Shown piece by piece: positions 37,761-49,217 of a DNA stretch of 64,000 nt. The stretch is taken from positions 34,506,446 to 34,570,445 of the forward strand of contig OY755244.1 in NCBI GenBank assembly GCA_963576725.1, written 5' to 3'. The position numbers were made by a program, and so were the translations under genes. Under the pieces are notes generated by a model. The model searched no databases and was not told where the DNA came from. It saw only the letters and a program-made list of their open reading frames with translations. Origin of the DNA: Azorinus chamasolen (taxonomy: Eukaryota; Mollusca; Bivalvia; Cardiida; Solecurtidae). Within the stretch, counting starts at the first letter, position 1; the number at the start of each line of letters is the position of its first letter.

Positions 37761-37815
37761 GATTCCAGTCTGCTGCATGCATAAGTAGGCCACAGGAGCT
37801 AGAAATAGAGTTTAG
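37761..37815. repeat. Dispersed repeat J
   Basis: GATTCCAGTCTGCTGCATGC, ATAAGTAGGCCACAGGAGC. See 11661-11713. The 250 bp after it hold nothing I recognise. Confidence 0.5.
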
Positions 37816-38062
37816 AAACAATTTCTGTAAAAGCATGCACTCTAGCTAAACTGCTGACTTGAATTTCATCAATTTCTCAGTAAATATCCTTTTTCAAAGT
37901 ACAGCTAAACTTCACTAGGTCAAGGTCATTTAATTTTAAGGCAGTGCTCGACCTAGTGAGGGTGCTTGAGCAAGTAAATTTTATTTAAAAAAATGTCATT
38001 ATGGGATGCCCTAGATTGTCAAAGATATTATAACATGACATAGTGATTGTGTTCATTACTTG

Positions 38063-38266
38063 TTAAAGCCTTTTCTTCATAGGCTATTTTTAGACCCAAC
38101 CTCTTTGAATGAATCTGCCCAAAACGAGCATTTACAAGAGAAAAGTAAAATTTTAGAATTTTGTAGTTTGAAACCATTGTGAGCAAATGCTCTATTTATC
38201 ACAATGGTTTCAAGAAGTGGTTATTACAGAGGCTTAGAAAGGCCTATTTATGGAGGAAAGGATTAA
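38063..38266 (+). mobile_element. Family A TTAA MITE, shortened hairpin
   Basis: TTAAAGCCTTTTCTTCATAG to GGAGGAAAGGATTAA. The left hairpin arm jumps from ACCATTGTG to AGCAAATGCTC, so half the stem is deleted. Confidence 0.88.
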
Positions 38267-38488
38267 AGCCTTTAAAATTTTAATGGCTTGTGTTTTGATG
38301 TTGTATTTTGATGTTGGGTATCATTTACATGGTCTCTGTCTCTAGTGTTGCATACTGCAAGTACTTTGGATGCAGTAAATTTAAGCACGGAAACCTGCAT
38401 TCCGTGCTTCTTTATGTCTTTTCCTTTGTGTTGCTAATTATACACCTAGACTTCTGGTATGGTAAAATTTATTACAAAATTGTATTTA

Positions 38489-38693
38489 CAGTAAAACCTC
38501 TCTATAACGGCCACTAAATTGCATCAAGTATTTTTGTGTTAAAGGCAGGTGACTGCTTAAAGCAAGTTGAAAGTAAAACAGAACGCTCCTATAGGAGTGT
38601 TCTGTTTTACTTTCACCTTGCTTTAAGCAGCCACCTGCCCTAAATACCAACTAATTAACACAATTTAGTGGCCGTTATAGAGAGGTTTTACTG
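38489..38693. mobile_element. Family G (TA-flanked) MITE, best copy
   Basis: 205 bp with TA on both sides. The terminal inverted repeats are perfect over about 33 bp, starting CAGTAAAACCTCTCTATAAC. The central hairpin is AAGTAAAACAGAACGCTCC with apex TATA and near-perfect inverse. The stem differs from that of the 6999 copy on both arms at once. Confidence 0.92.
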
Positions 38694-38789
38694 TATGTAT
38701 TGGTTTTGGTACATTGTAAATAATATTTTATATCAAAATTAACCTTTGGTAAGTGAGGAAAAAAAACCCAGATACAAAAGCACCTACTG

Positions 38790-41115
38790 AATCCTTTCCC
38801 TGTTGGATATTCATGTAAGAAATAATGACATCATGAAGTTTCTTGTCGAATTTTCATAATGGCATTATGTGCAAATGAGTTTTTATACGCCCACCTAATA
38901 AAGGTGGTCGTATATTGTCATGGCCCTGTCCGTCCGTCCGTCCGTCCGTCCATCCGTTCGTTCGTTCGTTCGTTCGTACGTTCGTTCGTTCGTTCGTACG
39001 TTCATTCATTCGTCCGTCAACATTTTGTTTGTCCGCTGTTTTCTGGGAAAACTATTTGAGAGATATTAATGAACCTTCACACAAATGTTAAATGCATCAA
39101 GATCTGAAGCTGAGTTGATTCTGAGGTTCCTTTGGTTTTTCATTTCAGAGTTATGGCCCTTGTCCTTAAAAAATATGCAAATAGTTTGTCCGCTGTTTTC
39201 TGGGAAAACTATTTAAGAGATATTAATGAAACTTCACACAAATGTTTAATGCATGAAGATCTGAAGCTGAGTCGATTCTGAGGTTCATTTGATTTTTCGT
39301 TTCGGAGTTATGGCCCTTTTACTTAAAAAATAATGCAAATACATGCAAATAGTTTGTCCGCTGTTTTCTGGGAAAACTATTTGAGAGATATTAATGAAAC
39401 TTCACACAAATGTTTAATGCATCAAGATCTGAAGCTGAGTTGATTCTGAGGTTCATTTGATTTTTCATTTCAGAGTTATGGCCCTTGTCCTTAAAAAATA
39501 TGCAAATAGTTTTTCCGCTGTTTTCTGGGAAAACTATTTGAGAGATATTAATGAAACTTCACACAAATGTTTAATGCATCAAGATCTGAAACTGATTCGA
39601 TTCTGAGGATCATTTGATTTGTCGTTTCAGAGTTATGGCCCTTTTACTTAAAAAATAATGCAAATACATGCAAATAGTTTATCCGCTGTTTTCTGGGAAA
39701 ACTATTTGAGAGATATTAATGAAACTTCACACAAATGTTTAATGCATCAAGATCTGAAGCTGAGTTGATTCTGAGGTTCATTTGATTTTTCATTTCAGAG
39801 TTATGGCCCTTGTCCTTAAAAAATATGCAAATAGTTTTTCCGCTGTTTTCTGGGAAAACTATTTGAGAGATATTAATGAAACTTCACACAAATGTTTAAT
39901 GCATCAAGATCTGAAACTGATTCGATTCTGAGGATCATTTGATTTGTCGTTTCGGAGTTATGGCCCTTTTACTTAAAAAATAATGCAAATACATGCAAAT
40001 AGTTTATCCGCTGTTTTCTGGGAAAACTATTTGAGAGATATTAATGAAACTTCACACAAATGTTTAATGCATCAAGATCTGAAGCTGAGTTGATTCTGAG
40101 GTTCATTTGATTTTTCATTTCAGAGTTATGGCCCTTGTCCTTAAAAAATATGCAAATAGTTTGTCCGCTGTTTTCTGGGAAAACTATTTGAGAGATATTA
40201 ATGAAACTTCACACAAATATTTAATGCATCAAGATCTGAAACGGAATTGATTCTGAGGATCATTTGATTTTTCGTTTCAGAGTTATGGCCCTTGTCCTTA
40301 AAAAATAATGCAAATAGTTTGTCCGCTGTTTTCTGGGAAAACTATTTGAGAGATATTAATGAAACTTCACACAAATGTTTAATGCATCAAGATCTGAAGC
40401 CGAGTCGATTCTGAGGATCATTTGATTTATTGTTTCGGAGTTATGGCCCTTGCACTTAAAAAAATAATGCAAATATGAGGATGGCCATAACTTTTTCAAA
40501 ATTTTGAAATGATATTTACTTCAATTTTTTTATATGGTTAAACCTTTATGTGAATTTTCACATATATTGCGGGAGTTTTGATATGTCATTTTATTCTAAA
40601 GTTATGGTCCTTGAACTTCGTGTGTTCGTTGCTTTATTAGTCGGTCAACTTTTAGTTTGTCTGTTGTTTTCTGGGAAACTATTAAAATGATATAAATGAA
40701 ACTTAACACAAATGTTTTAAGCAATAAAGTTTGAAGCTGAGTTATGGCCTTGCACTTTACAAAAATCTGCAAAAATGAGGATTAGCTGTAACTTTTTTAT
40801 TTAATAAGATATTCACTTCATTTATTTTAAAAAATAGTATCACCTTAATATGGAAATCAAGATCTGAAGCACAGATTAGAGAATATCAACACTTATAAGG
40901 CATGTTGAATCAGAGAAAGTTTGCAAGTGGGCGTATTATGTACCGTATGCGGTACTCTTGTTGATATTAGTAGAAGCTGTAGAGTTAGACCTATTATAGT
41001 TTCATAAGCAAACAGAGCAGACCCTGATCAGATGGCTCCTACTGTACAGGATCTGTCGGATCTGGATCTACTCTGCAAAGACATGAAAAGGCGTTTATAT
41101 GAAAGAAAGGGTTAA
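38790..41115 (-). mobile_element. Family C-like MITE opened by a 2.1 kb element
   Basis: The left part (to 38884) has CCTTTCCCTGTTGGATATTC and GAAATAATGACATCATG. The right part (from 40973) has AGAGTTAGACCTATTATAG, the hairpin AGATGGCTCCTACTGTACAG and GAAAGAAAGGG-TTAA. Confidence 0.75.
38885..40972. mobile_element. Hairpin-start, tandem-core, CTTGTT-end element
   Basis: Starts ATACGCCCACCTAATAAAGG then TGGTCGTAT (terminal stem), then (GTCC)n/(GTTC)n at 38930-39020. The core GTCCGCTGTTTTCTGGG recurs at about 39030, 39187, 39356, 39513, 39680, 39838, 40006, 40158 and 40320, alternating near 157 and 168 bp, so the true period is a dimer of about 325 bp. The end is TACCGTATGCGGTAC then TCTTGTT. 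Short ORFs (38859-39059) are translated microsatellite. Confidence 0.8.
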
Positions 41116-41130
41116 ATTAATAAACATTAT

Positions 41131-41336
41131 TTAACCCATAAAATCTCTTATATTGACACCCCTGTAAAAGTCACTTTTTGAAACCATTATGATAAATAGA
41201 GCATTAATTTTGCTCCCATGGAGCAAATTCTCTGTTTATGACAATGGTTTAAAAACAAAACTATTCTAAAAGTGTCCTTTTGTCTAGTAAATGGTCCTTT
41301 TGAGTAGATTTAAAGAGGTTGGGTCTAAAAATGGCA
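41131..41336 (-). mobile_element. Family A MITE, right end lost
   Basis: TTAACCCATAAAATCTC, hairpin AGCATTAATTTTGCTCCC, then GAGGTTGGGTCTAAAAATGG, cut before GGGTTAA. Confidence 0.85.
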
Positions 41337-41370
41337 TCATGTATATGTAAATGTAAACTATGTAAACTTT

Positions 41371-41670
41371 GTGGTGTGTGGTGGTCTAGTGGTAACGCGT
41401 TTGACCGGAGGTCCTGGGTTCAAATCCCGGTCTCTCCCGGAAATTTCAGAGAGGCTTTCAGTGTCTCCCACCTGCACCTCCTCTCCACCCAGGAGTTAAA
41501 ATGGGTACCTGTGAGGGTCACTAGCCAGTACTGCGGCTGCATGATTGCGCCTTATGTTAGCAGTGCTCAATATTGTAGTCGAATGTGACTCACTGACCAG
41601 GGGAGTAAATGTACAGTCGGCTGAGCGGTCATTCGGACTGAAAGTAGACTATAACTAGATACTTTACTTT
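41371..41670 (+). mobile_element. tRNA-derived SINE (type 1), copy 1
   Basis: The head is tRNA-like with pol III A box TGGTCTAGTGG (about 41382) and B box GGGTTCAAATCC (about 41416). The body contains GAGGCTTTCAGTGTCTCCCA, CCCAGGAGTTAAAATGGG and TACCTGTGAGGGTCACTAGC, and the tail GTAGACTATAACTAGATAC. It is not a functional tRNA gene: the acceptor stem does not close. The 89-codon ORF across it is spurious. Confidence 0.82.
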
Positions 41671-41975
41671 GATGGTGTGCGGTGGTCTAATGGGAACGTG
41701 CTTGATTACCAATCTGGAAGTCTGGGGTTGAAATCCCTCTCCTGGAAATTCAGAGACGCTTTTCAGTGTCTCCCATCCGCACCAACTCTCTACCCAGGAG
41801 TTGAAATGGGTACCTGTGAGGGTCACTAGCCGATACTGCGGCTGCATGATTGCGCCATATGTTAGCAGTGCTCAATATTGTAGGCGAATGAGGCAGTGAC
41901 CAGGGGAGTAAATGTACAGTCGGCTGAGCGGTCCTTCAGACTGAAAGTAGACTATAACTAGGTTCTTTACTTTAT
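41671..41975 (+). mobile_element. tRNA-derived SINE (type 1), copy 2 in tandem
   Basis: Head to tail with copy 1: CGGTGGTCTAATGGGAACG (mutated A box), GGGGTTGAAATCC (mutated B box), the same body and the same tail GACTATAACTAGGTTC. The two copies have clearly drifted from each other. Confidence 0.82.
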
Positions 41976-42639
41976 ATCTCTAGCATGATTCCATATACAG
42001 CCAGATCCATCAATAGATTGCTTGAGTGGTTGTGAGCTGCATTCTGATGTAGGCGTTGCCATGTTAACCGTTTGTTCCATAAAAATGCTTTTCTATGCCT
42101 TTGCAGACAGAGAGGCTCCTGTAGGAGCCGTCTGATCAACGTCTGCTCTGTTTGCTTATGAAATAATATAAATTTGATTCTGCAGTTTCTGCCATTGCCA
42201 AAACGTCCTATGTACATGTGCCATTATTAAAACGAATCTAATCAATAGTCATGATGTCATTATTCATTACATGAATACAGGGTTTGCACAGCCTTGAAAA
42301 CTCCTTGAATTTCAGGGGTGGCCTTGAAAAGTGCTTGAAAACATAAATAAGTACTTGAAAAGTGCTTACATTTTGGCACATCCTAAAAAGTTCTTATAAA
42401 GTGCTTGAAAATCTTCATTAATGTCCATGAAAACTGTCCAGGCAGAACTATTAGCTACTATAGATTTCATATGACTCATCATTCAAATATGCTATATAGT
42501 AGAATCTTTGACATTTGCAGTTATGTGACTACTAATTGAATTGTAAAAGTAATGCAGAAAGATCCTTTAGAAACCTTCTGCATTACTCTTGCACTCAATT
42601 AAGCTATTTCCTGCTTATGGTTGCTTTTGAATAGGCTTT

Positions 42640-44959
42640 TTTACGCCCATCTAATAAAGGTGGTCGTATATTTGCGTGGCTCCGTCCATCCGTCCATTCG
42701 TTCGTTTGTTCGTCTGTTAACATTTTGTTTGTTCGCTGTTTTCTCAGAAACTATTTTACAGGTATTAATGAAACTTCACACAAATGTTTAATGCATCAAG
42801 AACTGAAGCTGAGTCGATTTTGAGGTTCCTTGATTTGTCGTTTTGGAGTTATGGCCCTTTCACTTAAAAAAAAATAATGCAAATGTATGCAAATAGTTAG
42901 TCCGCTGATTTCTGGGGAAAACTATTTGACAGATATTGATGAAACTTCACACAAATGTTTAATGCATCAAGATCTGAAGCTGAGTCGATTCTGAGGTTCA
43001 TTTGACTTGTCATTTAGGATTTATGGCCCTTGCACTTAAAAAAAAATAATGCAAATATGAGGATGGCCGTAACTTTTTCATTTTAAATGATATTTACCTC
43101 AATTTTTTATACGCCCGAAGGGACGTATTATGGTATGGCGCATGTCGTCCGTCCGTCCGTCCGTCCGTCCGTCTGTCCGTCCGTCCGTCCGTCCGTCCGT
43201 TAGCAATTTCTTGTGCAACTAACTCCTCCTTTATTTTTCAACATAATTTCTTCAAACTTTCAGGAATGATAGATACTGATTTGTAGTTGTGCATATCAGT
43301 GAGATAACTCTCATATCATTTTTCATTCTGGAGTTATTGCCCTTTGATAGTTTCGGGTAGCAATTTCTTGTGCAACTAACTCCTCCTTTATTTTTCAACA
43401 TAATTTCTTCAAACTTTCAGGAATGATAGATACTGATGTGCAGTTGTGCATATCAGTGAGATAACTGTCATATCATTTTTCATTCGGGAGTTATTGCCCT
43501 TTGATAGTTTCGGGTAGCAATTTTTTGTGCAACTAACTCCTCCTTTATTTTTCAACATAATTTCTTCAAACTTTCAGGAATGATAGATACTGATGTGTAG
43601 TTGTGCATATCAGTGAGATAACTCTCATATCATTTTTCATTCTGGAGTTATTGCCCTTTGATAGTTTCGGGTAACAATTTCTTGTGCAACTAACTCCTCC
43701 TTTATTTTTCAACATAATTTCTACAAACTTTCAGGAATGATAGATATTGATGTGTAGTTGTGCATATCAGTGAGATAACTCTCATATCATTTTTCATTCT
43801 GGAGTTATTGCCCTTTGATAGTTTCGGGTAGCAATTTCTTGTGCAACTAACTCCTCCTTTATTTTTCAACATAATTTCTTCAAACTTTTAGGAATGATAG
43901 ATACTGATGTGTAGTTGTGCATATCAGTGAGATAACTCTCATATCATTTTTCATTCTGGAGTTATTGCCCTTTGATAGTTTCGGGTAGCAATTTCTTGTG
44001 CAACTAACTCCTCCTTTATTTGTCAACATAATTTCTTCAAACTTTCAGGAATGATAGATACTGATGTGTAGTTGTGCATATCAGTGAGATAACTCTCATA
44101 TCATTTTTCATTCTGGAGTTATTGCCCTTTGATAGTTTCGGGTAGCAATTTCTTGTGCAACTAACTCCTCCTTTATTTTTCAACATAATTTCTTCAAACT
44201 TTCAGGAATGATAGATATTGATGTGTAGTTGTGCATATCAGTGAGATAACTCATATCATTTTTCATTCTGGAGTTATTGCCCTTTGATAGTTTCGGGTAG
44301 CAATTTCTTGTGCAACTAACTCCTCCTTTATTTTTCAACATAATTTCTTCAACATAATTTCTTCAAACTTTCAGGAATGATAGATATTGATGTGTAGTTG
44401 TGCATATCAGTGAGATAAATCTCATATCATTTTTCATTCTGGAGTTATTGCCCTTTGATAGTTTCGGGTAGCAATTTCTTGTGCAACTAACTCCTCCTTT
44501 ATTTTTCAACATAATTTTATAGAACAGCCTTCGGGCGTATATTGCCCCGTCTTGCGGTGCTCTTGTTTTATATGATATAACCTTAATATTGATTTTCACA
44601 TATGGTGCGGGTTTTTTGATATGTCAAGTTATGGCCTTTAAACTTTGTATGTTCGTTGCTTTGTTTGTCTGTCAACTTTTAGTTTGTCTGTTGATCTCTC
44701 GGAAAACTATTAATGAAACTTTACACAAATGTTTAATGCAACAAAATCTGAAGCTGAGTTGATTTTGAGGTTCATTCAATATATCGTTACTGAGTAATGG
44801 CCCAAGATATTCACTTCAAATTTTTTTTATATGATATCACCTTAATATGGAGATCAAGATCTGAAGCACAAGTTAGAAAGTGTCAAAACTTATAAGGCAT
44901 ATTGAATCAGAGAAAGTTTGCAAGTGGGCATATCATGTACCGTACGCGGTACTCTTGTT
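42640..44959. mobile_element. Hairpin-start, CTTGTT-end element, outer
   Basis: TTACGCCCATCTAATAAAGG then TGGTCGTAT; short GTCC tract; core GTTTTCTGGGGAAAACTATT; end TACCGTACGCGGTAC then TCTTGTT. Same subfamily as 38885-40972, interrupted at 43109-44567 by a second subfamily. Confidence 0.75.
43109..44567. mobile_element. Hairpin-start, CTTGTT-end element, nested
   Basis: ATACGCCCGAAGGGACGTAT terminal hairpin, (GTCC)n at 43146-43200, then eight or more units of about 158 bp (AGCAATTTCTTGTGCAACTA, ACTCCTCCTTTATTTTTC, GTTATTGCCCTTTGATAG). End CGGGCGTATATTGCCC, TTGCGGTGCTCTTGTT. The units are highly alike, so the array has homogenised recently. The host resumes at TTATATGATATAACC, as in the uninterrupted copies. 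Confidence 0.85.
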
Positions 44960-46585
44960 CAGTGTTTGAGCAAGACAGTTTCTGTAACTAACAGTGCTTC
45001 AATTTTTATACGCCCACCTAATAAAGGTGGTCGTATATTGTCGTGGCCCTGTCTGTCCGTCCGTTCGTTCGTTCGTTCGTTCGTTTGTTCGTTCGTCCGT
45101 CAACATTTTGTTTGTCCCCTGTTTTCTGGGAAAACTATTTGACAGATATTAATGAAACTTCACACAAATGTTTAATGCATCAAGATCTGAAGCTGAGTTG
45201 ATTCTGAGGTTCATTTGATTTTTCATTTCAGAGTTATGGCCCTTGTCCTTAAAAAATATGCAAATAGTTTGTCCGCTGTTTTCTGGGAAAACTATTTGAG
45301 AGATATTAATGAAACTTCACACAAATGTTTAATGCATCAAGAACTGAAGCTGAGTCGATTCTGAGGTTCATTTGATTTATCGTTTCGGAGTTATGGCCCT
45401 TTTACTTAAAAAATAATGCAAATACATGCAAATAGTTTGTCCGCTGTTTTCTGGGAAAACTATTTGACAGATATTAATGAAACTTCACACAAATGTTTAA
45501 TGCATCAAGATCTGAAGCTGAGTTGATTCTGAGGTTCATTTGATTTTTCATTTCAGAGTTATGGCCCTTGTCCTTAAAAAATATGCAAATAGTTTGTCTG
45601 CTGTTTTCTGGGAAAACTGTTTGACAGATATTAATGAAACTTCACACAAATGTTTAATGCATCAAGATCTGAAACTGAATAGATTCTGAGGATCATTTGA
45701 TTTTTCGTTTAAGAGTTATGGCCCTTGTCCTAAAAAAATAATGCAAATAGTTTGTCTGCTGTTTTCTGGGAAAACTATTTGAGAGATATTAATCAAACTT
45801 CACAAAAATGTTTAATGCATCAAGATCTGATGCTGAGTCGATTTTGAGGTTTATTTGATTTTTCGTTTCGGAGTTATTGCCCTTTTACTTAAAAAAAATG
45901 CAAATAGTTTGTCCGCTGTTTTCTGGAAAAACTGTTTGACAGATATTAATGAAACTTCATACACATGTTTAATGCATCAAGACCTGAAGCTAAGTAGATT
46001 CTGAGGATCATTTGTGTTGTTGTTTCGGAGTTATGGCCCTTGCACTTAAAAAAATATTGCAAATCTATGCAAATATGAGGATGGCCATAACTTTTTCATT
46101 TGAAATGATATTTACTTCAATCTTTTTATATGGTTAAACCTTAATGTGAATTTTTACATATATTGCAGGGGTTTTGATATGTCATTTTATTCTAAAGTTA
46201 TGGTCCTTGAACTTCGTGTGTTCATTGCTTTGTTAGTCGGTCAACTTTTAGTTTGTCTTTTGTTTTCTGGGAAAACTATTAGAATGATATAAATGAAACT
46301 TAATACAAATGTTTTAAGCAACAAAATTTGAAGTTGACTTTATTTTGAGGTTCATTCAGTTTGTCTTTACAGAGTTATGGCCGTTGCACTTTACAAAAAT
46401 CTGCAAAAATGAGGATTAGCTGTAACTTTTTTATTTAATAAGATATTCACTTCATTTTTTTTAAAAATAGTATCACCTTAATATGGAAATCAAGATCTGA
46501 AGCACAGATTAGAAAATGTCAACACTTATAAGGCATGTTGAATCAGAGAAAGTTTGCAAGTGGGCGTATTATGTACCGTATGCGG

Positions 46586-47812
46586 CAGGGCTCTAGAAAT
46601 TTTCAAATCCCAACCGGTCCAGTCGGTAAACGGACATTAGCCCCCCCCCCTTTTCCCGGACATTTGCCACCTATTTCTTGATGGGCGGACATTTGCCCCC
46701 TTGTCTTCTTGTGATATGCGGACATAAGACACCCGGTAATATGTATATGAGGGGCCAACTTATAGTTTGTATATAATAATATGATAGCATGAAATATCGA
46801 AATTTGTGAACACCATTTGACATTCGCGAAAACTAATGACATTTCAAGTTTGCATGAATGGCAGTTTTAAAGACTTTGATAGAGAAGCAAGAAAACTAGT
46901 TTGTATTTAAAAACTTACATGATTAGTCATTATCATTTAGCTTATGATGCATACTTATTTCTCATCAGATAAACGAAAGCAACAAGCCAACATAGTTTTT
47001 CTGTTCACTGCAGCATATTTTTGGCAGATAAGATGTAGATCTACCCACAGGATTCTGAAGTTTGCCTGGACCCCAAAATGACGCACCTGTGTAAAAAAAT
47101 CATTTTGGGTCGAAGTCATTGATTACATATATATATATATACATATATCTTATGTATTTATATGTAATCAATGACTTCGACCCAGAATGGATTTTTTACA
47201 CAGGTGTGCCATTTTTGGGTCCAGGCACACTTCAGACCCCTGTGGATCTACCTAAGGAGCTCTTTAATGTGGAGTCTCAAAAATAGGTCAATCTTTACCT
47301 TGAAACAAGCGGACATGTTGTTGACTTTTTGTTATGATTGTTTTAAGTCAACTGTGTTGCTGATGGATATCAAGAGAGTATTTGCTCTTTAAAAAAACTG
47401 ATTACCCGATGCAAAGATGTTATTTCTTAGTGACCTTTCAGCCTTAATATAACTGCAGTAGCCTAAATCTATGGACTGTAACGTGTTTGTTAACAGGTAC
47501 AAGGTAGGTAATGTTTCGATTTGTGTCATAAGAGATAAATGTCTTATCAATATTACTACCATGGTTGATTGGCTAGCTGAGAAGAGACCAAGTGGAACTG
47601 GACTGACTGCCCGGGGCCTCTAGCCTTTAATCTCTTGACACGTTAATGCTGGGGTCAAATGAAAACAGTTACTTTCAGCAGATGATTTTGATTACAAACG
47701 TTGTCTGCTTAAGATTTTCGGACCGAATTTTTTTCAGATTCTGAAATACAAACCGGTCTCAAAATGCAAAAATCGGTCCAGACCGGCGATTTTCCGGATT
47801 TCTAGAGCCCTG
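46586..47812. mobile_element. hAT-type non-autonomous element, 1227 bp
   Basis: Starts CAGGGCTCTAGAAATTTTC and ends, inverted, CAGGGCTCTAGAAATCCGG. It is flanked by a perfect 8-bp duplication GTATGCGG (46578-46585 and 47813-47820). CAGGG ends and 8-bp duplications are hAT hallmarks. ACCGGTCC-type motifs lie inside both ends. No transposase ORF. The ORFs of 73-79 codons are not genes. Confidence 0.9.
47036..47250. repeat. Long hairpin inside the hAT element
   Basis: Arms of about 95 bp: TAGATCTACCCACAGGATTC, TGAAGTTTGCCTGGACCCC, CACCTGTGTAAAAAAATC, GACGAAG-type GTCGAAGTCATTGATTAC and their inverse. The loop is (TA)n. About 85-90 percent arm identity by eye. Confidence 0.85.
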
Positions 47813-47898
47813 GTATGCGGTACTCTTGTTAAATAAAGTACTTGAATTTCCCCCAGCATATCTCTGTATGAACCCAGGAATATTCATGGAGTAAAGGG

Positions 47899-48121
47899 TT
47901 AACTCTTTGTACGCTAAGTAATTTTTTCGTCTGCTTCAATTCTTAAAATGAATTTTCTCTCATTTCTTTGCAAAAATATGGTCAAGATGACAAACAGTTT
48001 GGATCCTGATGAGATGCCGCATTATGCGGCGTCTCATCTGGATCCAATTTGTTTGCATGGGTAATCACAGGTTCGCCGCCAGCATGCAAAGAGTAACAAA
48101 GAATAGCGTGCAAAGAGTTAA
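47899..48121 (+). mobile_element. Family E TTAA element, intact
   Basis: 223 bp, TTAACTCTTTGTACGC to GCGTGCAAAGAGTTAA. Hairpin TTGGATCCTGATGAGATGCC, apex GCATTATGC, inverse GGCGTCTCATCTGGATCC. It starts at the TTAA that ends the C copy. Confidence 0.88.
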
Positions 48122-48283
48122 TAACAGTTATGATGCTAAGAGAAATGCAAGTTCCTTGATATCTTCTTTCATTTTGCTAAAAAATGACATGGGCATTGAT
48201 TGCAAACGGATAAGCGATATCATGTAAAAGCCTTTCTTCCCTAAGTCATTGCTTGTTTTTCTAATTAAAGTTAAAAATATCAT

Positions 48284-48512
48284 ATAACCCATTACCTCAA
48301 AGGCTATTTTTAGACCCAACCTCTTTGAATAAATCTACCAAAAAGGAGCACTAACTAGAGAAAAGGAAAATATTAGAATTTTGTAGTTTGAAACCATTGT
48401 GATAAATAGAGCATTTGCTCCTATAGGAGCAAATGCTCTATTTATCACAATGGTTTCACAAAGTGACTTTCACAGAGTCGTCAAAAGTCGTCAATATGAG
48501 GGGAAGGGTTAA
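48284..48512 (+). mobile_element. Family A TTAA MITE
   Basis: 229 bp, left end ATAACCCATTACCTCAAAGG, perfect hairpin, right GAGGGGAAGGGTTAA. Confidence 0.9.
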
Positions 48513-49217
48513 AGGTGTTATCTGCTAATTACAAACACTGACTGACAGGTGAGACTTGCCAAACAACAAATTCATTTTCCACACCTTACGAGATCGAGCA
48601 AACAACTTGTTTACTTGGCGAGCTAACAACTTGTTTACTTGGCGAATATATAACTTTAGCTTGACTCATACTGGGAGCTCAAGTGTTAATTGCTCAAACT
48701 GTTAATTTTTAATTAAATTGAATAAAGAACAATAACAAGCCGAGACCTCAGTCCAAGCTCGAGCCTCGTCATGTACTTTGTGGGAGTGATGCTCGAGCTA
48801 CTAAAGTTTGACTAGTATACAGTATAATTATACTCATTATGAAAAGCAAAACATAAAAGATTTGTAGCCATACAACCATGTCATAGCAGCAAGTGGGTCG
48901 CCATTTAGAGTGCATAACAATGGCAAGTTCTTAATATGTACTAGAAGGGAAGTATTACATATGCATATTGGGTACAGTAAACAAAATTGTTTCTTGAATA
49001 TTTTATCATTTAAATTACATTTAAGATTGGCACCGCTCAAAAATTCTACAGATAAGGGTTTCGTATCCAATTCTGTATCAATTGCTCCAAATTTATGCAT
49101 TGATTTTCCTACTGTCTTATTTTATACACCACAAATTGAATGTAAAATTAAGAGTGAATTGTACCTGTTTGAACCGTCATTCATGTTCAACAGTTATCAC
49201 AAACAATTCAGAAAGTA
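48513..49217. other. No feature recognised
   Basis: Contains a 22-bp near-duplication (ACAACTTGTTTACTTGGCGA at about 48602 and 48627). A 116-codon ORF starts at 48910 but runs into the Tc1 inverted repeat and has no known domain. Confidence 0.4.

Larger units (their letters stand above)
45008..47830. mobile_element. Hairpin-start, CTTGTT-end element with hAT insert
   Basis: ATACGCCCACCTAATAAAGG start, GTCC/GTTC tract (45055-45107), six or so core units, GGGCGTATTATGTACC near the end. The final GTACTCTTGTT is separated by the insert at 46586-47812. Confidence 0.8.
42288..47873. mobile_element. hAT-like element carrying nested inserts
   Basis: Left CAGGGTTTGCACAGCC and right, inverted, CTGGGTTCATACAGAG, resembling hAT termini. 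The flanks CATGAATA and AGGAATA suggest a decayed 8-bp target duplication. Its own sequence is rich in CTTGAAAAGTGCTTGAAAA. It holds two tandem-core elements and a family G-like hairpin (42540-42602, AAGTAATGCAGAAAGATCC). Confidence 0.6.
42064..47902 (+). mobile_element. Family C MITE opened by a 5.6 kb nested insertion
   Basis: The left part (42064-42287) has TTAACCGTTTGTTCCATAAA, hairpin GAGGCTCCTGTAGGAGCC, and sequence to CATTATTCATTACATGAATA. The right part is GAATATTCATGGAGTAAAGG-GTTAA (47874-47902). Joined, it is one C copy. The last TTAA is also the start of an E element. Confidence 0.75.

Noticed and set aside
38859..39059. Arg/Ser-rich short protein
   Set aside because: Translation of the (GTCC/GTTC)n microsatellite at an element start.
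41371..41445. Functional tRNA gene
   Set aside because: A and B boxes are present but the acceptor stem does not pair and the body continues as a SINE; a second copy follows in tandem.
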